NCBI RefSeq assembly: GCF_009208555.1 | Contig: NZ_WFLI01000031.1 | Span: 1 to 64,000 of the forward strand | Length of the DNA stretch: 64,000 nt | Direction: 5' to 3' | From: Janthinobacterium violaceinigrum | GTDB lineage: Bacteria; Pseudomonadota; Gammaproteobacteria; Burkholderiales; Burkholderiaceae_D | Part shown: positions 43,001 to 51,280 of the stretch, in pieces | Numbering within the stretch: position 1 is the stretch's first letter | Layout: each line of letters starts with the position of its first letter | Translations under genes and position numbers: made by a program | The notes under the pieces: model-generated | Databases searched by the model: none | What the model was told of the DNA's origin: nothing | The model's input: the letters and a program-made list of their open reading frames with translations, nothing else

Positions 43001-43246
43001 CTACGCCAGGCAGCGCCGTACGGCAGCCTCGTCCAGGAAATAATGGCAGAGCTCCGGCTGCGCCAGGTCGCCAAACAGCACGGGCACCAGTTCGTCGAAA
43101 CGGGCCAGCAAGGTCGCATCGGCGGAATCGTCGATATCGATCACCTCCACCGTGAACGGCTTGTCAGGCGGCTGCAGCAGGAGCAAGGCGTCGAGCATAT
43201 CCTGGCAAAGGTGGCAATAACTGCGGGAATAGAGGGTGAAGTGCAT
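43001..43246 (-). CDS. Glutaredoxin-like small redox protein
   Basis: An 81-residue thioredoxin-fold protein. It begins with a short strand and the redox motif: MHFTLYSRSYCHLCQDML, with CHLC at residues 11-14. PVLFGDL provides the cis-Pro region (ELVPVLFGD). This is the glutaredoxin-family/DUF836 type often next to rpoE-degQ or lepA in betaproteobacteria. A reducing role is likely but its partner is unknown. It begins 12 bp after the degQ terminator, so it depends on read-through or a promoter inside that hairpin region. Confidence 0.88.
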   Translation of the reverse strand: MHFTLYSRSYCHLCQDMLDALLLLQPPDKPFTVEVIDIDDSADATLLARFDELVPVLFGDLAQPELCHYFLDEAAVRRCLA

Positions 43247-43257
43247 GAAGAAAGGGG

Positions 43258-43286
43258 AAAAAGCATCCCGGCCGACGCCGGGATGC
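43258..43286 (-). terminator. Rho-independent terminator of degQ
   Basis: A perfect 10-bp stem GCATCCCGGC / GCCGGGATGC with loop CGAC, followed on the minus strand by TTTTT. It lies 17 bp after the degQ stop. Confidence 0.92.
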
Positions 43287-43302
43287 AGATGACATCAAAA
43301 AC

Positions 43303-44799
43303 TTACTTGGCCGATGGACGCAGCGAAACGAATTGCGCCGTATCGCCACGGCGCACCAGCACGGCCGACGATTTCTTCGGATCGAGCTTGGCCACCAGCG
43401 CGTTGAACTGCTTGGCATCTTTGACGGCAACGTTATTCAACTGCAAGATCACGTCGCCAGGCTGCAGGCCGGCCAGGGCCGCCACGCCATCGGCATCGTC
43501 GACCAGCACGCCCGCGTCGATCTTCAATTCCTGTTTCTTCGCGGCCGGCACGTCGCTGACCTTCAGGCCCAGCGCATTGACGGCTTGCGCTTCCGGCTCC
43601 TTGGCGCCCTTCTTGGCCGTCTTCTCGCCTTCCAGCTCGACCACGGTGACGGGGATGTCCTGCTGCGCACCCTTGCGCCACACGGTGACGGTGGACTTGC
43701 CGTTGACGGCGGCGCCGCCGACCAGGCGCGGCAGGTCGGAGGAACGCTCGATGGCCGCGCCGTTGAATTTCAGGATGATGTCGCCCGGCTTGATGCCCGC
43801 CTTGTCGGCCGGACCGCCCGGCTCCACCATCGACACTTGCGCGCCCTTGGCATTCGGCAAGCCCAGCGATTCCGCCACGTCCTTGCTCACTTCGCCGATC
43901 TGCACGCCGATACGCCCGCGCACGACCTTGCCCGTCTTTTTCAACTGCTCGCCCACGCGCATGGCTTCATCGATGGGCACGGCAAACGAGATGCCATTGT
44001 AGGCGCCGGACAAGGTGGCGATTTGCGAATTGATGCCGATCACTTCACCGCGCATATTGATCAGCGGACCGCCCGAGTTGCCCGGGTTGACGGCCACGTC
44101 GCTCTGGATCAACGGCAGGTAGTCGCCCGTATCGCGGGACTTGGCGGAAATGATGCCGGCCGTCACCGTGTTTTCCAGGTTGAATGGCGAGCCGATGGCG
44201 ATCACCCACTCGCCCACGCGTATCTTGTCCGAGTCGCCGATGGTCAGGCGCGGCAGGTTGCCGCCCTCGATCTTCAGCAGCGCCACGTCCGTGCGCGCAT
44301 CGGCGCCGATCACCTTGGCCTTGAATTCGCGCTTGTCCGTCAGGGTCACATACACCTCGTCGGCGCCATCGACCACGTGGGCATTGCTCAGCACGTAACC
44401 GTCGGCCGAGATGATGAAGCCGGAGCCCACGCCGCGCTGCACTTCCTGCTCTTGCGGCACGGCGCGACGGCCGCCGCGCGGCGCCTGCTGGCGCGGCGTC
44501 GGCATGGCACCGCCAAAGAAGCGGCGCAGGAATTCCTGCATTTCCTGCTCGTCCTGGCTGCCCGCGCCGGCGCCGCCCATCTTCAGGCGCTCGGTGGTGC
44601 GGATATTTACCACGGCCGGGCCCACGGCATCGACCAGGTCGGAAAAATCAGGCAGCTTCACGGCCGCCACGGCGGCCTGCGCCTGTGGCGCCAAGCCCAG
44701 CATGGTCGGTGCGAAAAAGACGCCAGCCGTACCGAACAATAAAGCGGAAAGCGTCTTCACTGAAAACGACTTGCTGGCGACACACATGTTTTTTTTCAT
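43303..44799 (-). CDS. degQ: Periplasmic serine protease of the Do family (DegQ/MucD)
   Basis: A 498-residue envelope protease/chaperone. A signal peptide (up to about residue 42) precedes the mature protein. The catalytic triad is complete: His in NAHVVDG, Asp in DARTDVALLKI, Ser in NPGNSGGPLI. Two PDZ domains follow (GRIGVQIGEVSKDVAESLGL..., and GVLVDDADGVAALAGLQPGDVILQLN). It degrades misfolded outer-membrane proteins. Next to rpoE and rseA it belongs to the envelope stress regulon, although I see no sigma-E promoter directly before it. It has its own terminator. Confidence 0.94.
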   Translation of the reverse strand: MKKNMCVASKSFSVKTLSALLFGTAGVFFAPTMLGLAPQAQAAVAAVKLPDFSDLVDAVGPAVVNIRTTERLKMGGAGAGSQDEQEMQEFLRRFFGGAMPTPRQQAPRGGRRAVPQEQEVQRGVGSGFIISADGYVLSNAHVVDGADEVYVTLTDKREFKAKVIGADARTDVALLKIEGGNLPRLTIGDSDKIRVGEWVIAIGSPFNLENTVTAGIISAKSRDTGDYLPLIQSDVAVNPGNSGGPLINMRGEVIGINSQIATLSGAYNGISFAVPIDEAMRVGEQLKKTGKVVRGRIGVQIGEVSKDVAESLGLPNAKGAQVSMVEPGGPADKAGIKPGDIILKFNGAAIERSSDLPRLVGGAAVNGKSTVTVWRKGAQQDIPVTVVELEGEKTAKKGAKEPEAQAVNALGLKVSDVPAAKKQELKIDAGVLVDDADGVAALAGLQPGDVILQLNNVAVKDAKQFNALVAKLDPKKSSAVLVRRGDTAQFVSLRPSAK

Positions 44800-45042
44800 G
44801 GAAAGGATCTTTTCGAGTATATAAACGGATCAAAACACGGATCAGGCGATTGCCTGCGCGCATGATTGGCCGTCATGACGTAGCCTCAGGGGCAAACCCA
44901 CCTGACGGCGCGCATGGCAAACAATGCAACAATATATCGCAAAAGCAAGATATTGCCTGCGCACAGTGTCAATCGTACCGAAGGCCAGTGTCAAGGGGGC
45001 GAGGCGGAGGTTAAGCCAGGCATAAGATGGACAAGGCGCCAG

Positions 45043-45378
45043 CTAGCGCTGCGCCAGCGGTCCCGCCTCCAGCGGTTCGGTGGCGCCCGGCGGCACGATG
45101 CCGGCGGCAAGCGGTGGCAGCGCTTCCGCATGGGCAGCGGGCTCTTCGGGCGCCGCCTCCGCGGCCAGGCGGCTGGCCAGGCGCGCATCGAATTGCGCGC
45201 TCAGCGCATGGCCGCATTGCTCCGAGCGCAGCACGTCGCCGATATGGCGATAGGCATCCCAGGCTTGCCGTCCCGATGGCGTATCGAGGGCGGCAAACGC
45301 CAGTTCGAGTTCGCCCGCCGCCAGCTCGCCATCGGCCAGGGCGGAAATAATCTCGTGCAATCGTGTGTGCGTATCCAT
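45043..45378 (-). CDS. rseA: Short RseA-like anti-sigma-E factor without membrane segment
   Basis: A 111-residue protein with the N-terminal sigma-binding domain of RseA/MucA (MDTHTRLHEIISALADGELA, then LAFAALDTPSGRQAWDAYRHIGDVLRSE). E. coli RseA is 216 residues and continues into a membrane helix and a periplasmic domain sensed by DegS and RseB. Here the chain ends in an acidic Ala/Pro-rich tail with no hydrophobic helix, and no second frame restores one. It lies between rpoE and degQ, and no rseB gene follows. If real, regulated membrane proteolysis cannot release the sigma factor in the usual way. Confidence 0.85.
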   Translation of the reverse strand: MDTHTRLHEIISALADGELAAGELELAFAALDTPSGRQAWDAYRHIGDVLRSEQCGHALSAQFDARLASRLAAEAAPEEPAAHAEALPPLAAGIVPPGATEPLEAGPLAQR

Positions 45379-45450
45379 GATGGGCCCTGCCATTTCAAGA
45401 AGATCGGTGCGGAAACCGGACGCAGCCATGCCAACCTCATACTCTCCAGA

Positions 45451-46074
45451 TTACCAGCGCTTGTCAATCGGCATGTCCAGCAAAGGTTTCAATTTCTCCG
45501 CAATCACTTCGCGCGCGCGGAAAATACGGCTGCGCACGGTACCGATGGGGCACGCCATGATTTCCGATATCTCTTCATAGCTCAGGCCCTCGATCTCGCG
45601 CAGCACGATGGCCGTGCGCAGCTCGATGGGCAGCACATCCATGGCCGCATTGACGGTGGCCGCAATCTGCTTGCTGGCCAGCACCGATTCGGGAGTATTG
45701 TTGTCGCGCAATTTATTGCCGTCATCGAAGGATTCCGCCTGCTCGGCATCGGCATCGCTGGACGTGGCGGCACGCCGCCCCTGCGTGACGAGATAATTCT
45801 TGGCCGTATTGATGCCGATGCGATACAACCAGGTATAAAAGGCGGCATCGCCGCGAAAATGGCGCAGCGCCCGGTATGCCTTGATAAAGGTTTCCTGCAC
45901 TACATCTTCGGCCTCCGCCGGATCATGCACGAGGCGCGACACCAGGCGCATCAAGCGGCGCTGATATTTCGATACCAGCACATCGAATGCCCGTTTGTCG
46001 CCAGCCTGCACCCGCTCGACCAGTAACTGATCATACTCGCGCTCTGTCCTCACGCCCAATGTCCCTGTTGGCAT
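45451..46074 (-). CDS. rpoE: RNA polymerase sigma factor RpoE (sigma-E)
   Basis: A 207-residue ECF sigma factor for envelope stress. Region 2 is visible as KYQRRLMRLVSRLVHDPAEAEDVVQETFIKAYRAL, region 4 as LPIELRTAIVLREIEGLSYEEISEIMACPIGTVRSRIFRAREVI. The intervening linker is Asp/Glu-rich. The ATG at 46074 is used here; a GTG at 46053 with AGGGA ahead gives a length nearer E. coli RpoE (191). A sigma-E-like promoter overlaps its upstream region, so autoregulation is likely. The rseA-like gene follows 72 bp later. Confidence 0.95.
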   Translation of the reverse strand: MPTGTLGVRTEREYDQLLVERVQAGDKRAFDVLVSKYQRRLMRLVSRLVHDPAEAEDVVQETFIKAYRALRHFRGDAAFYTWLYRIGINTAKNYLVTQGRRAATSSDADAEQAESFDDGNKLRDNNTPESVLASKQIAATVNAAMDVLPIELRTAIVLREIEGLSYEEISEIMACPIGTVRSRIFRAREVIAEKLKPLLDMPIDKRW

Positions 46075-46096
46075 GCAGCGTGGGCGCCTGTATGGA

Positions 46097-46124
46097 TATA
46101 GAGTTGGCCCGCTGCAAGAAGTTC
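46097..46124 (-). promoter_or_regulatory. Candidate sigma-E promoter of rpoE
   Basis: On the minus strand GAACTT (46119-46124) and TCTATA (46097-46102) are separated by 16 bp. This fits the sigma-E pattern GGAACTT-N16-TCTGA, with the -10 partly matched. It lies 23 bp upstream of the rpoE ATG, in the right place for autoactivation. Confidence 0.55.
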
Positions 46125-46140
46125 AGTGTTCATCCCACTT

Positions 46141-46671
46141 TTATTCTTCCCCACTCCGTGCCGCGATGGCCCGGCAAGCCACGGCCAGCGGGTGGAAGGC
46201 GGCGCAACTGCTGCCACGCTGCACCAGCACCTGCGTGCGCCGCCCGGCGGCATCAGCCAGGCACAGCACCAGCAACGACGGCCACAAGGTCGAGCCCGGC
46301 AACAGACGCTGTCCCGGCCGCACCAGGGACAGCGGCCCGGCCCGCTCCGCCGGTCCGCTGGCGCCCGCCGCCGGCACCCCGCCACGTTCCAGATATACCG
46401 CCAGCCGCAGCTGGCCAACCGGCGAAATATCAAGCGCCTGCAGCTTTCTGCGCCAACGCAGCAAAGCCAGCAAAAACACGCCTCCAGCCGCACTCAGCAA
46501 GGCACCGCTGCAGCCCAGCGCATAGCCGCCTACCAGCTGGCCAGGCACGGCCGCAGCGCGCCACGTGCCGCTCAAGGGCCAGGCAGCGAACACCGCACCT
46601 AGGCCCAGCACCGCTTGCAGCAGGCGCAAACAGACAGGCGAGCGAATGACAGCCGCTACCGCGATCGACAT
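46141..46671 (-). CDS. YgfX-like small membrane protein
   Basis: A 176-residue protein with two hydrophobic N-terminal segments (LLQAVLGLGAVFAAWPL and GGYALGCSGALLSAAGGVFLLALL) and a soluble Ala/Arg-rich C-terminal part. Such proteins of the YgfX type sit between fabF or nadB and rpoE in many betaproteobacteria; the function is uncertain. The tryptophan-bearing ends of YgfX are only weakly visible here, so the family call is tentative. It ends 67 bp before rpoE and is separated from fabF by two strong hairpins. Confidence 0.6.
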   Translation of the reverse strand: MSIAVAAVIRSPVCLRLLQAVLGLGAVFAAWPLSGTWRAAAVPGQLVGGYALGCSGALLSAAGGVFLLALLRWRRKLQALDISPVGQLRLAVYLERGGVPAAGASGPAERAGPLSLVRPGQRLLPGSTLWPSLLVLCLADAAGRRTQVLVQRGSSCAAFHPLAVACRAIAARSGEE

Positions 46672-46728
46672 ATTACAAACTCAATGGGAAAAACATCAGG
46701 CGCGCCAGCACCATGCCGGGCAAATTCA

Positions 46729-46788
46729 GGCGCCAACGAACGTTGGCGCCGAATCAGCGCTCACTACGGTTTGACCGTAGCGAGCGCT
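46729..46788 (-). terminator. Double hairpin downstream of fabF
   Basis: Two near-perfect hairpins in tandem: GGCGCCAACG / CGTTGGCGCC at 46729-46750, and AGCGCTC-A-CTACGG / CCGTAG-C-GAGCGCT at 46756-46788. Neither has a clear T run, so they may act as rho-dependent stops or RNA stabilisers at the 3' end of the fatty-acid operon. Confidence 0.6.
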
Positions 46789-46801
46789 TGAAAGTTCCTG
46801 C

Positions 46802-48052
46802 TTATTTCGCTTTACCGAAAATCAGCGTGCCATTCGTTCCGCCGAAGCCGAACGAATTCTTCACTGCATAATCGATCTTCATATCACGCGCCGTGTTGGC
46901 ACAGAAATCGAGATCGCAAGCGGGATCCTGGTTGAAGATGTTGATGGTCGGTGGCGACACCTGATGGTGCAATGCCAGGACCGTAAACACCGCTTCCAGA
47001 CCGCCCGCGCCGCCCAGCAAATGGCCCGTCATCGACTTGGTCGAGTTGACGACCAGATTCTTGACATGGTCACCGAAGGTGCGCTTGATACCCATCACTT
47101 CCGCCACGTCGCCTTGCGGGGTCGACGTGCCGTGCGCGTTCAGGTACTGGATCTGATCCGCGTTCAAGCCGGCGTTGTTGAGGGCCGCGATCACCGATTT
47201 GCTGCCGCCGCTACCATCTTCCAGCGGCGAGGTCATGTGATAAGCATCTGCGCTCATCCCGAAACCATGCACTTCGGCATAGATCTTGGCACCACGGGCC
47301 ACCGCGTGCTCGTACTCTTCCAGCACCATGACGCCAGCGCCCTCGCCCAGCACGAAACCGTCGCGGTCGGTATCCCACGGACGCGATGCCGTTGCCGGAT
47401 CGTCGTTGCGGGTCGACAAGGCACGCGCCGAAGCGAAACCGCCCAGGCCCAGTGGCGACACGGTCGATTCAGCACCGCCGGCGATCATGACGTCGGCATC
47501 GCCGTACTCGATCATGCGCGCGGCAGCGCCGATGCTGTGCAAACCGGTGGTACACGCCGTAACGATCGCCAGGTTCGGGCCCTTCAGACCATATTTGATC
47601 GAAAGGTTGCCAGAGATCATGTTAATGATCGAGGCAGGCACGAAAAATGGCGAGATACGGCGCGGACCGCGCTTTTCGTACTCGGACTTGGTTTCTTCGA
47701 TCAGCGGCAAGCCGCCGATACCGGAACCGATGATCACGCCGATACGCTCGGCGTTTTCTTCGGTCACTTCCAGGCCGGAGTCCTGGATCGCCTGGATGCC
47801 TGCAGCCATGCCGAAATGGATAAAGGTATCCATATGGCGGGCTTCTTTACCGGAGATGTACTCTTCGATATTGAAGCCTTTGACTTCACCGGCAAAATGC
47901 GTGGTGAATGGCTGTGCATCAAATTTGGTAATCGTGGCAATGCCGGATTTACCTTCGACGATTGCGCCCCACGCCTCGGCAATAGTATTGCCGACAGGTG
48001 AAACGCAGCCCAGGCCGGTTACAACAACACGACGGTTTTTAGAACGGCTCAA
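46802..48052 (-). CDS. fabF: 3-oxoacyl-[acyl-carrier-protein] synthase II
   Basis: A 416-residue KAS II condensing enzyme for elongation and for the palmitoleate to cis-vaccenate step. The active-site Cys is in VTACTTGLHSIG, the two His in LNAHGTSTPQGD and NSTKSMTGHLLGGAGG, and the C-terminal loop is NSFGFGGTNG. The N-terminus RRVVVTGLGCVSPVGN is canonical. It starts 29 bp after acpP. Confidence 0.97.
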   Translation of the reverse strand: MSRSKNRRVVVTGLGCVSPVGNTIAEAWGAIVEGKSGIATITKFDAQPFTTHFAGEVKGFNIEEYISGKEARHMDTFIHFGMAAGIQAIQDSGLEVTEENAERIGVIIGSGIGGLPLIEETKSEYEKRGPRRISPFFVPASIINMISGNLSIKYGLKGPNLAIVTACTTGLHSIGAAARMIEYGDADVMIAGGAESTVSPLGLGGFASARALSTRNDDPATASRPWDTDRDGFVLGEGAGVMVLEEYEHAVARGAKIYAEVHGFGMSADAYHMTSPLEDGSGGSKSVIAALNNAGLNADQIQYLNAHGTSTPQGDVAEVMGIKRTFGDHVKNLVVNSTKSMTGHLLGGAGGLEAVFTVLALHHQVSPPTINIFNQDPACDLDFCANTARDMKIDYAVKNSFGFGGTNGTLIFGKAK

Positions 48053-48081
48053 GCGATTCTCCTGAAGTCGGTCAGACAGGC

Positions 48082-48321
48082 TTAGGCCTTGACGTGTGCA
48101 GTGGCGTAGTCGATCGCCTGTTGCACGGTGGTGATTTTCTCAGCTTGTTCGTCAGGAATTTCCATTTCGAATTCGTCTTCCAGGGCCATCACCAGCTCCA
48201 CGGTGTCCAGGGAATCGGCGCCCAGGTCGTCGACGAAGGAGGATCCGATTTTGATGTCTGCTTCTGCAACGCCCAGTTGCTCAGCGACGATTTTCTTAAC
48301 GCGTTGTTCGATATCCGACAT
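48082..48321 (-). CDS. acpP: Acyl carrier protein
   Basis: A 79-residue carrier with the phosphopantetheine site Ser37 in LGADSLDTVELVM. It is acidic and typical in length. AcpS, also in this window, would activate it. It lies between fabG and fabF with separate upstream space (178 bp) that may hold its own promoter. Confidence 0.97.
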   Translation of the reverse strand: MSDIEQRVKKIVAEQLGVAEADIKIGSSFVDDLGADSLDTVELVMALEDEFEMEIPDEQAEKITTVQQAIDYATAHVKA

Positions 48322-48499
48322 GTTATGGCTCCAAAGTGTGTGTTACGGAAAGTGCGCGCATTTTATCAGGTTTGCGCGTCCGAATACTAATTTCGGTGTC
48401 TGCTGCTAATTCGACCGAAGCTGCTGCTAAAAGATGCGATTATAGACAAAAACGGCCGTTGAATCATGCCACAAACGCCCGCCCTGTCTACCTTTCACA

Positions 48500-49243
48500 T
48501 CAATTCATGTACATTCCGCCGTTCACGTGCAGGGTCGTGCCCGTGATATACGCCGCTTGCGGCGAGGCCAGAAAGGCCACGGCCGCTGCCACGTCTTCCG
48601 GTTTGCCCAGGCGGGACAGGGGAATTTGCGTCAACAGGGCCGCGTGCTGCTCTTCGCTCAGCGCCTTCGTCATGTCGGTATCGATGAAGCCCGGGGCGAT
48701 ACAGTTCACGGTAATGTTGCGGCTGCCGATTTCACGCGCCAGCGCGCGGCTCATGCCTTCCACGCCGGCTTTGGCCGCCGCGTAGTTCATTTGCCCCGGA
48801 TTGCCCGACGAAGCCACTACCGAGGTGATATTAATGATACGCCCAGTTTTGGCTTTCATCATGCCGCGCAGTACGGCGCGCGACAGGCGACCGACGGCCG
48901 ACAGGTTGGTGGAAATGACGCTGTCCCACTCCTCATCCTTCATGCGCATGGCCAGCTGGTCTTGCGTGATGCCCGCATTGTTGACCAGGATCGACAGGCT
49001 GCCGTAGGTTTTCTGCACTTCGTCGACGACGGCCGCGCAGCGCGCCGCATCGGTCACGTTCAGGACCACGCCCTTGCCCGCCACGCCTTCGGCGGCCAGG
49101 TAATCGGTGATCGCCTGCGCGCCGCTTTCCGAGGTGGCGGTGCCGACCACGGTGGCACCCTGCTTGCCCAGTTCGGTGGCGATGGCGCGGCCGATGCCGC
49201 GCGAAGCGCCCGTGACCAGCACGACTTGATTTGCTAAATTCAT
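48500..49243 (-). CDS. fabG: 3-oxoacyl-[acyl-carrier-protein] reductase
   Basis: A 247-residue SDR enzyme using NADPH. The cofactor motif is TGASRGIGRAIA, the catalytic residues are Ser in ITSVVASSG, Tyr-Lys in YAAAKAGVEGMS, and the end is TLHVNGGMYMN. The start at 49243 (MNLANQVVLVTGAS) is the usual one. It begins 49 bp after fabD. Confidence 0.97.
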   Translation of the reverse strand: MNLANQVVLVTGASRGIGRAIATELGKQGATVVGTATSESGAQAITDYLAAEGVAGKGVVLNVTDAARCAAVVDEVQKTYGSLSILVNNAGITQDQLAMRMKDEEWDSVISTNLSAVGRLSRAVLRGMMKAKTGRIINITSVVASSGNPGQMNYAAAKAGVEGMSRALAREIGSRNITVNCIAPGFIDTDMTKALSEEQHAALLTQIPLSRLGKPEDVAAAVAFLASPQAAYITGTTLHVNGGMYMN

Positions 49244-49292
49244 GAGTATCCTTAAGTGCAACCGCGGCAACCAGGCTGCCGCGGTCTGATGT

Positions 49293-50234
49293 TTATTTGA
49301 GCTGCGTCAAAATACGTTCCAGCGAAGCCTGGTCGACGATGGCGTCGCCCACCAGCACGGGATCGATGCGCTTGGCCAGGCCCATCAGGACCTTGCCCGG
49401 ACCGCATTCGATCACTTGCGTGATGCCGTCGGCAGCGACCTTCTGCATGGTTTCCACCCAGCGCACGGGGCTGGCTGCCTGGCGCACCAGCGCATCCTTG
49501 ATGCCGGCGACGTCGTTGACGATGGCCACGTCGACGTTATTGATCAGGGCGATTTGCGGCGCCGAGAACGTCAGGCCGGCCATGTATTCGCGCAAGCGGT
49601 CCGATGCGGGTTTGAGCAGCGACGAGTGGAAGGGCGCGGAGACGGGCAGCTTCATGGCGCGCTTGGCGCCCTTGGCCTTGGCCAGTTCGCAGGCGCGCTC
49701 GACCGCAGCCGTATGGCCGGCGATGACGACTTGCGCTGGCGCATTGAAATTGACGGGCTCGACCACCAGGGCCGGGGCTTCCGCCGCCGCTTCCGCACAG
49801 GCGGCGCGCACGTCGTCGTCCGACAGGCCCAGCACGACAGCCATCGTACCTTGCCCGACGGGCACGGCTTCCTGCATGGCTTGCGCGCGGAAACGCACGA
49901 GCGGCACGGCATCCTTGAAGGAAATGACGCCGGCGGCAACCAGCGCCGAGTATTCACCCAGGCTATGGCCGGCGACGACCGTCGGCACGGGGCCGCCCGC
50001 TGCCAGCCAGGCGCGGTAGAAGGCCACGGCCGCCGTCAGCATCACGGGTTGCGTGTTGGTGGTCAGGTCCAGCTCTTCCTTCGGACCTTCGGCGATCAGC
50101 TTGCCCAGGTCGAATTGCAGGGCGTCCGACGCTTCGGCCACGGTCTGCGCAACCACGGGGTTGCCGGCGAAACCGTCGAGCATCGCGATCGCTTGCGAGC
50201 CTTGGCCTGGGAAAACAAATGCAAATTGTGTCAT
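49293..50234 (-). CDS. fabD: Malonyl-CoA:ACP transacylase
   Basis: A 313-residue acyltransferase that loads malonate on ACP. The nucleophile Ser is in GHSLGEYSALVAAG; the arginine that binds malonate in VRFRAQAMQEA, and the His is in PVSAPFHSSLL. FVFPGQGSQ opens the protein. It starts 32 bp after fabH. Confidence 0.97.
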   Translation of the reverse strand: MTQFAFVFPGQGSQAIAMLDGFAGNPVVAQTVAEASDALQFDLGKLIAEGPKEELDLTTNTQPVMLTAAVAFYRAWLAAGGPVPTVVAGHSLGEYSALVAAGVISFKDAVPLVRFRAQAMQEAVPVGQGTMAVVLGLSDDDVRAACAEAAAEAPALVVEPVNFNAPAQVVIAGHTAAVERACELAKAKGAKRAMKLPVSAPFHSSLLKPASDRLREYMAGLTFSAPQIALINNVDVAIVNDVAGIKDALVRQAASPVRWVETMQKVAADGITQVIECGPGKVLMGLAKRIDPVLVGDAIVDQASLERILTQLK

Positions 50235-50266
50235 GGTGACTCCGTTTTTTTAATAGTATTGCGGGA

Positions 50267-51265
50267 TTACATGCGCGCCAGCACGGCGCCCCAGGTAAAG
50301 CCGCCGCCCACGCCTTCCATCATGACGTTGTCGCCCTTCTTGACGCGGCCGTCGCGCACGGCGATGTCGAGCGCCAGCGGAATCGAGGCGGCCGAGGTGT
50401 TGCCATGCTGGTCGACGGTGACGACCATCTTGTCCAGTGGCAAGCCGAGTTTCTTGGCCGTGCTGTTCATGATGCGGATGTTCGCCTGGTGCGGGATCAG
50501 CCAGTCGATCTGGTCCGAGGTCATGTTGGCATGTTCCAGCGCTTCGTGCGCGACTTTTTCCAGTACGGACACGGCCAGCTTGAACACGGCCGGACCATCC
50601 ATGTACAGGAAGGCGCTGCCGTCGAGCGCGCCGCCAGCCAGGCTGCCCGGCACGCTGAGGATGTTCGAGTGGCGGCCGTCCGCGTGCAGCTTGGTGGCCA
50701 GGATGCCCGGCTCTTTTGACGCCGTCATGACGATGGCGCCGGCGCCGTCGCCGAACAGCACGCAGGTGCCGCGGTCATCGAAATTGAGGATGCGCGAAAA
50801 CACTTCGGCGCCGATCACCAGCACGTTCTTGTGCATGCCCGACTGGATGAAGCTGTCGGCCGTGGCCACCGCATACACGAAGCCGCTGCACACGGCCTGC
50901 ACGTCGACGGCGGCGCAGTTGTTGGTGATGCCCAGCTTGTTTTGCACGATGCAGGCGGTGCTGGGGAAGCTGCCGAAGAAATCGGGGGTCGAGCTGGCGA
51001 CGATGATCAGGTCGAGGTCATTGCCGTTCAGGTCGGCCATTTCCAGGGCCTTCCTGGCCGCTTCCACGCCCAGGTCCGAGGAATTCTGCGTCGGCGCCGC
51101 GTAATGGCGCGCCGAAATGCCGCTGCGCGACACGATCCATTCATCCGACGTCTCGATGCCCTTGGCGGCGAGCTGTTCGGTCAAATCCTGGTTAGTGACA
51201 CGCTTCTCCGGCAGGTAGCTGCCGGTACCGATAATTTTGCTGTAGATTTTGCTAAAAACAGTCAT
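50267..51265 (-). CDS. fabH: 3-oxoacyl-[acyl-carrier-protein] synthase III
   Basis: A 332-residue KAS III that starts fatty-acid synthesis from acetyl-CoA. The catalytic Cys is in DVQAVCSGFVYA, the His in IPHQANIRIM and the Asn in GNTSAASIPLAL. It follows plsX by 15 bp, a common order in this gene cluster. Confidence 0.97.
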   Translation of the reverse strand: MTVFSKIYSKIIGTGSYLPEKRVTNQDLTEQLAAKGIETSDEWIVSRSGISARHYAAPTQNSSDLGVEAARKALEMADLNGNDLDLIIVASSTPDFFGSFPSTACIVQNKLGITNNCAAVDVQAVCSGFVYAVATADSFIQSGMHKNVLVIGAEVFSRILNFDDRGTCVLFGDGAGAIVMTASKEPGILATKLHADGRHSNILSVPGSLAGGALDGSAFLYMDGPAVFKLAVSVLEKVAHEALEHANMTSDQIDWLIPHQANIRIMNSTAKKLGLPLDKMVVTVDQHGNTSAASIPLALDIAVRDGRVKKGDNVMMEGVGGGFTWGAVLARM

Positions 51266-51280
51266 GCAAGTACCCGTCCA

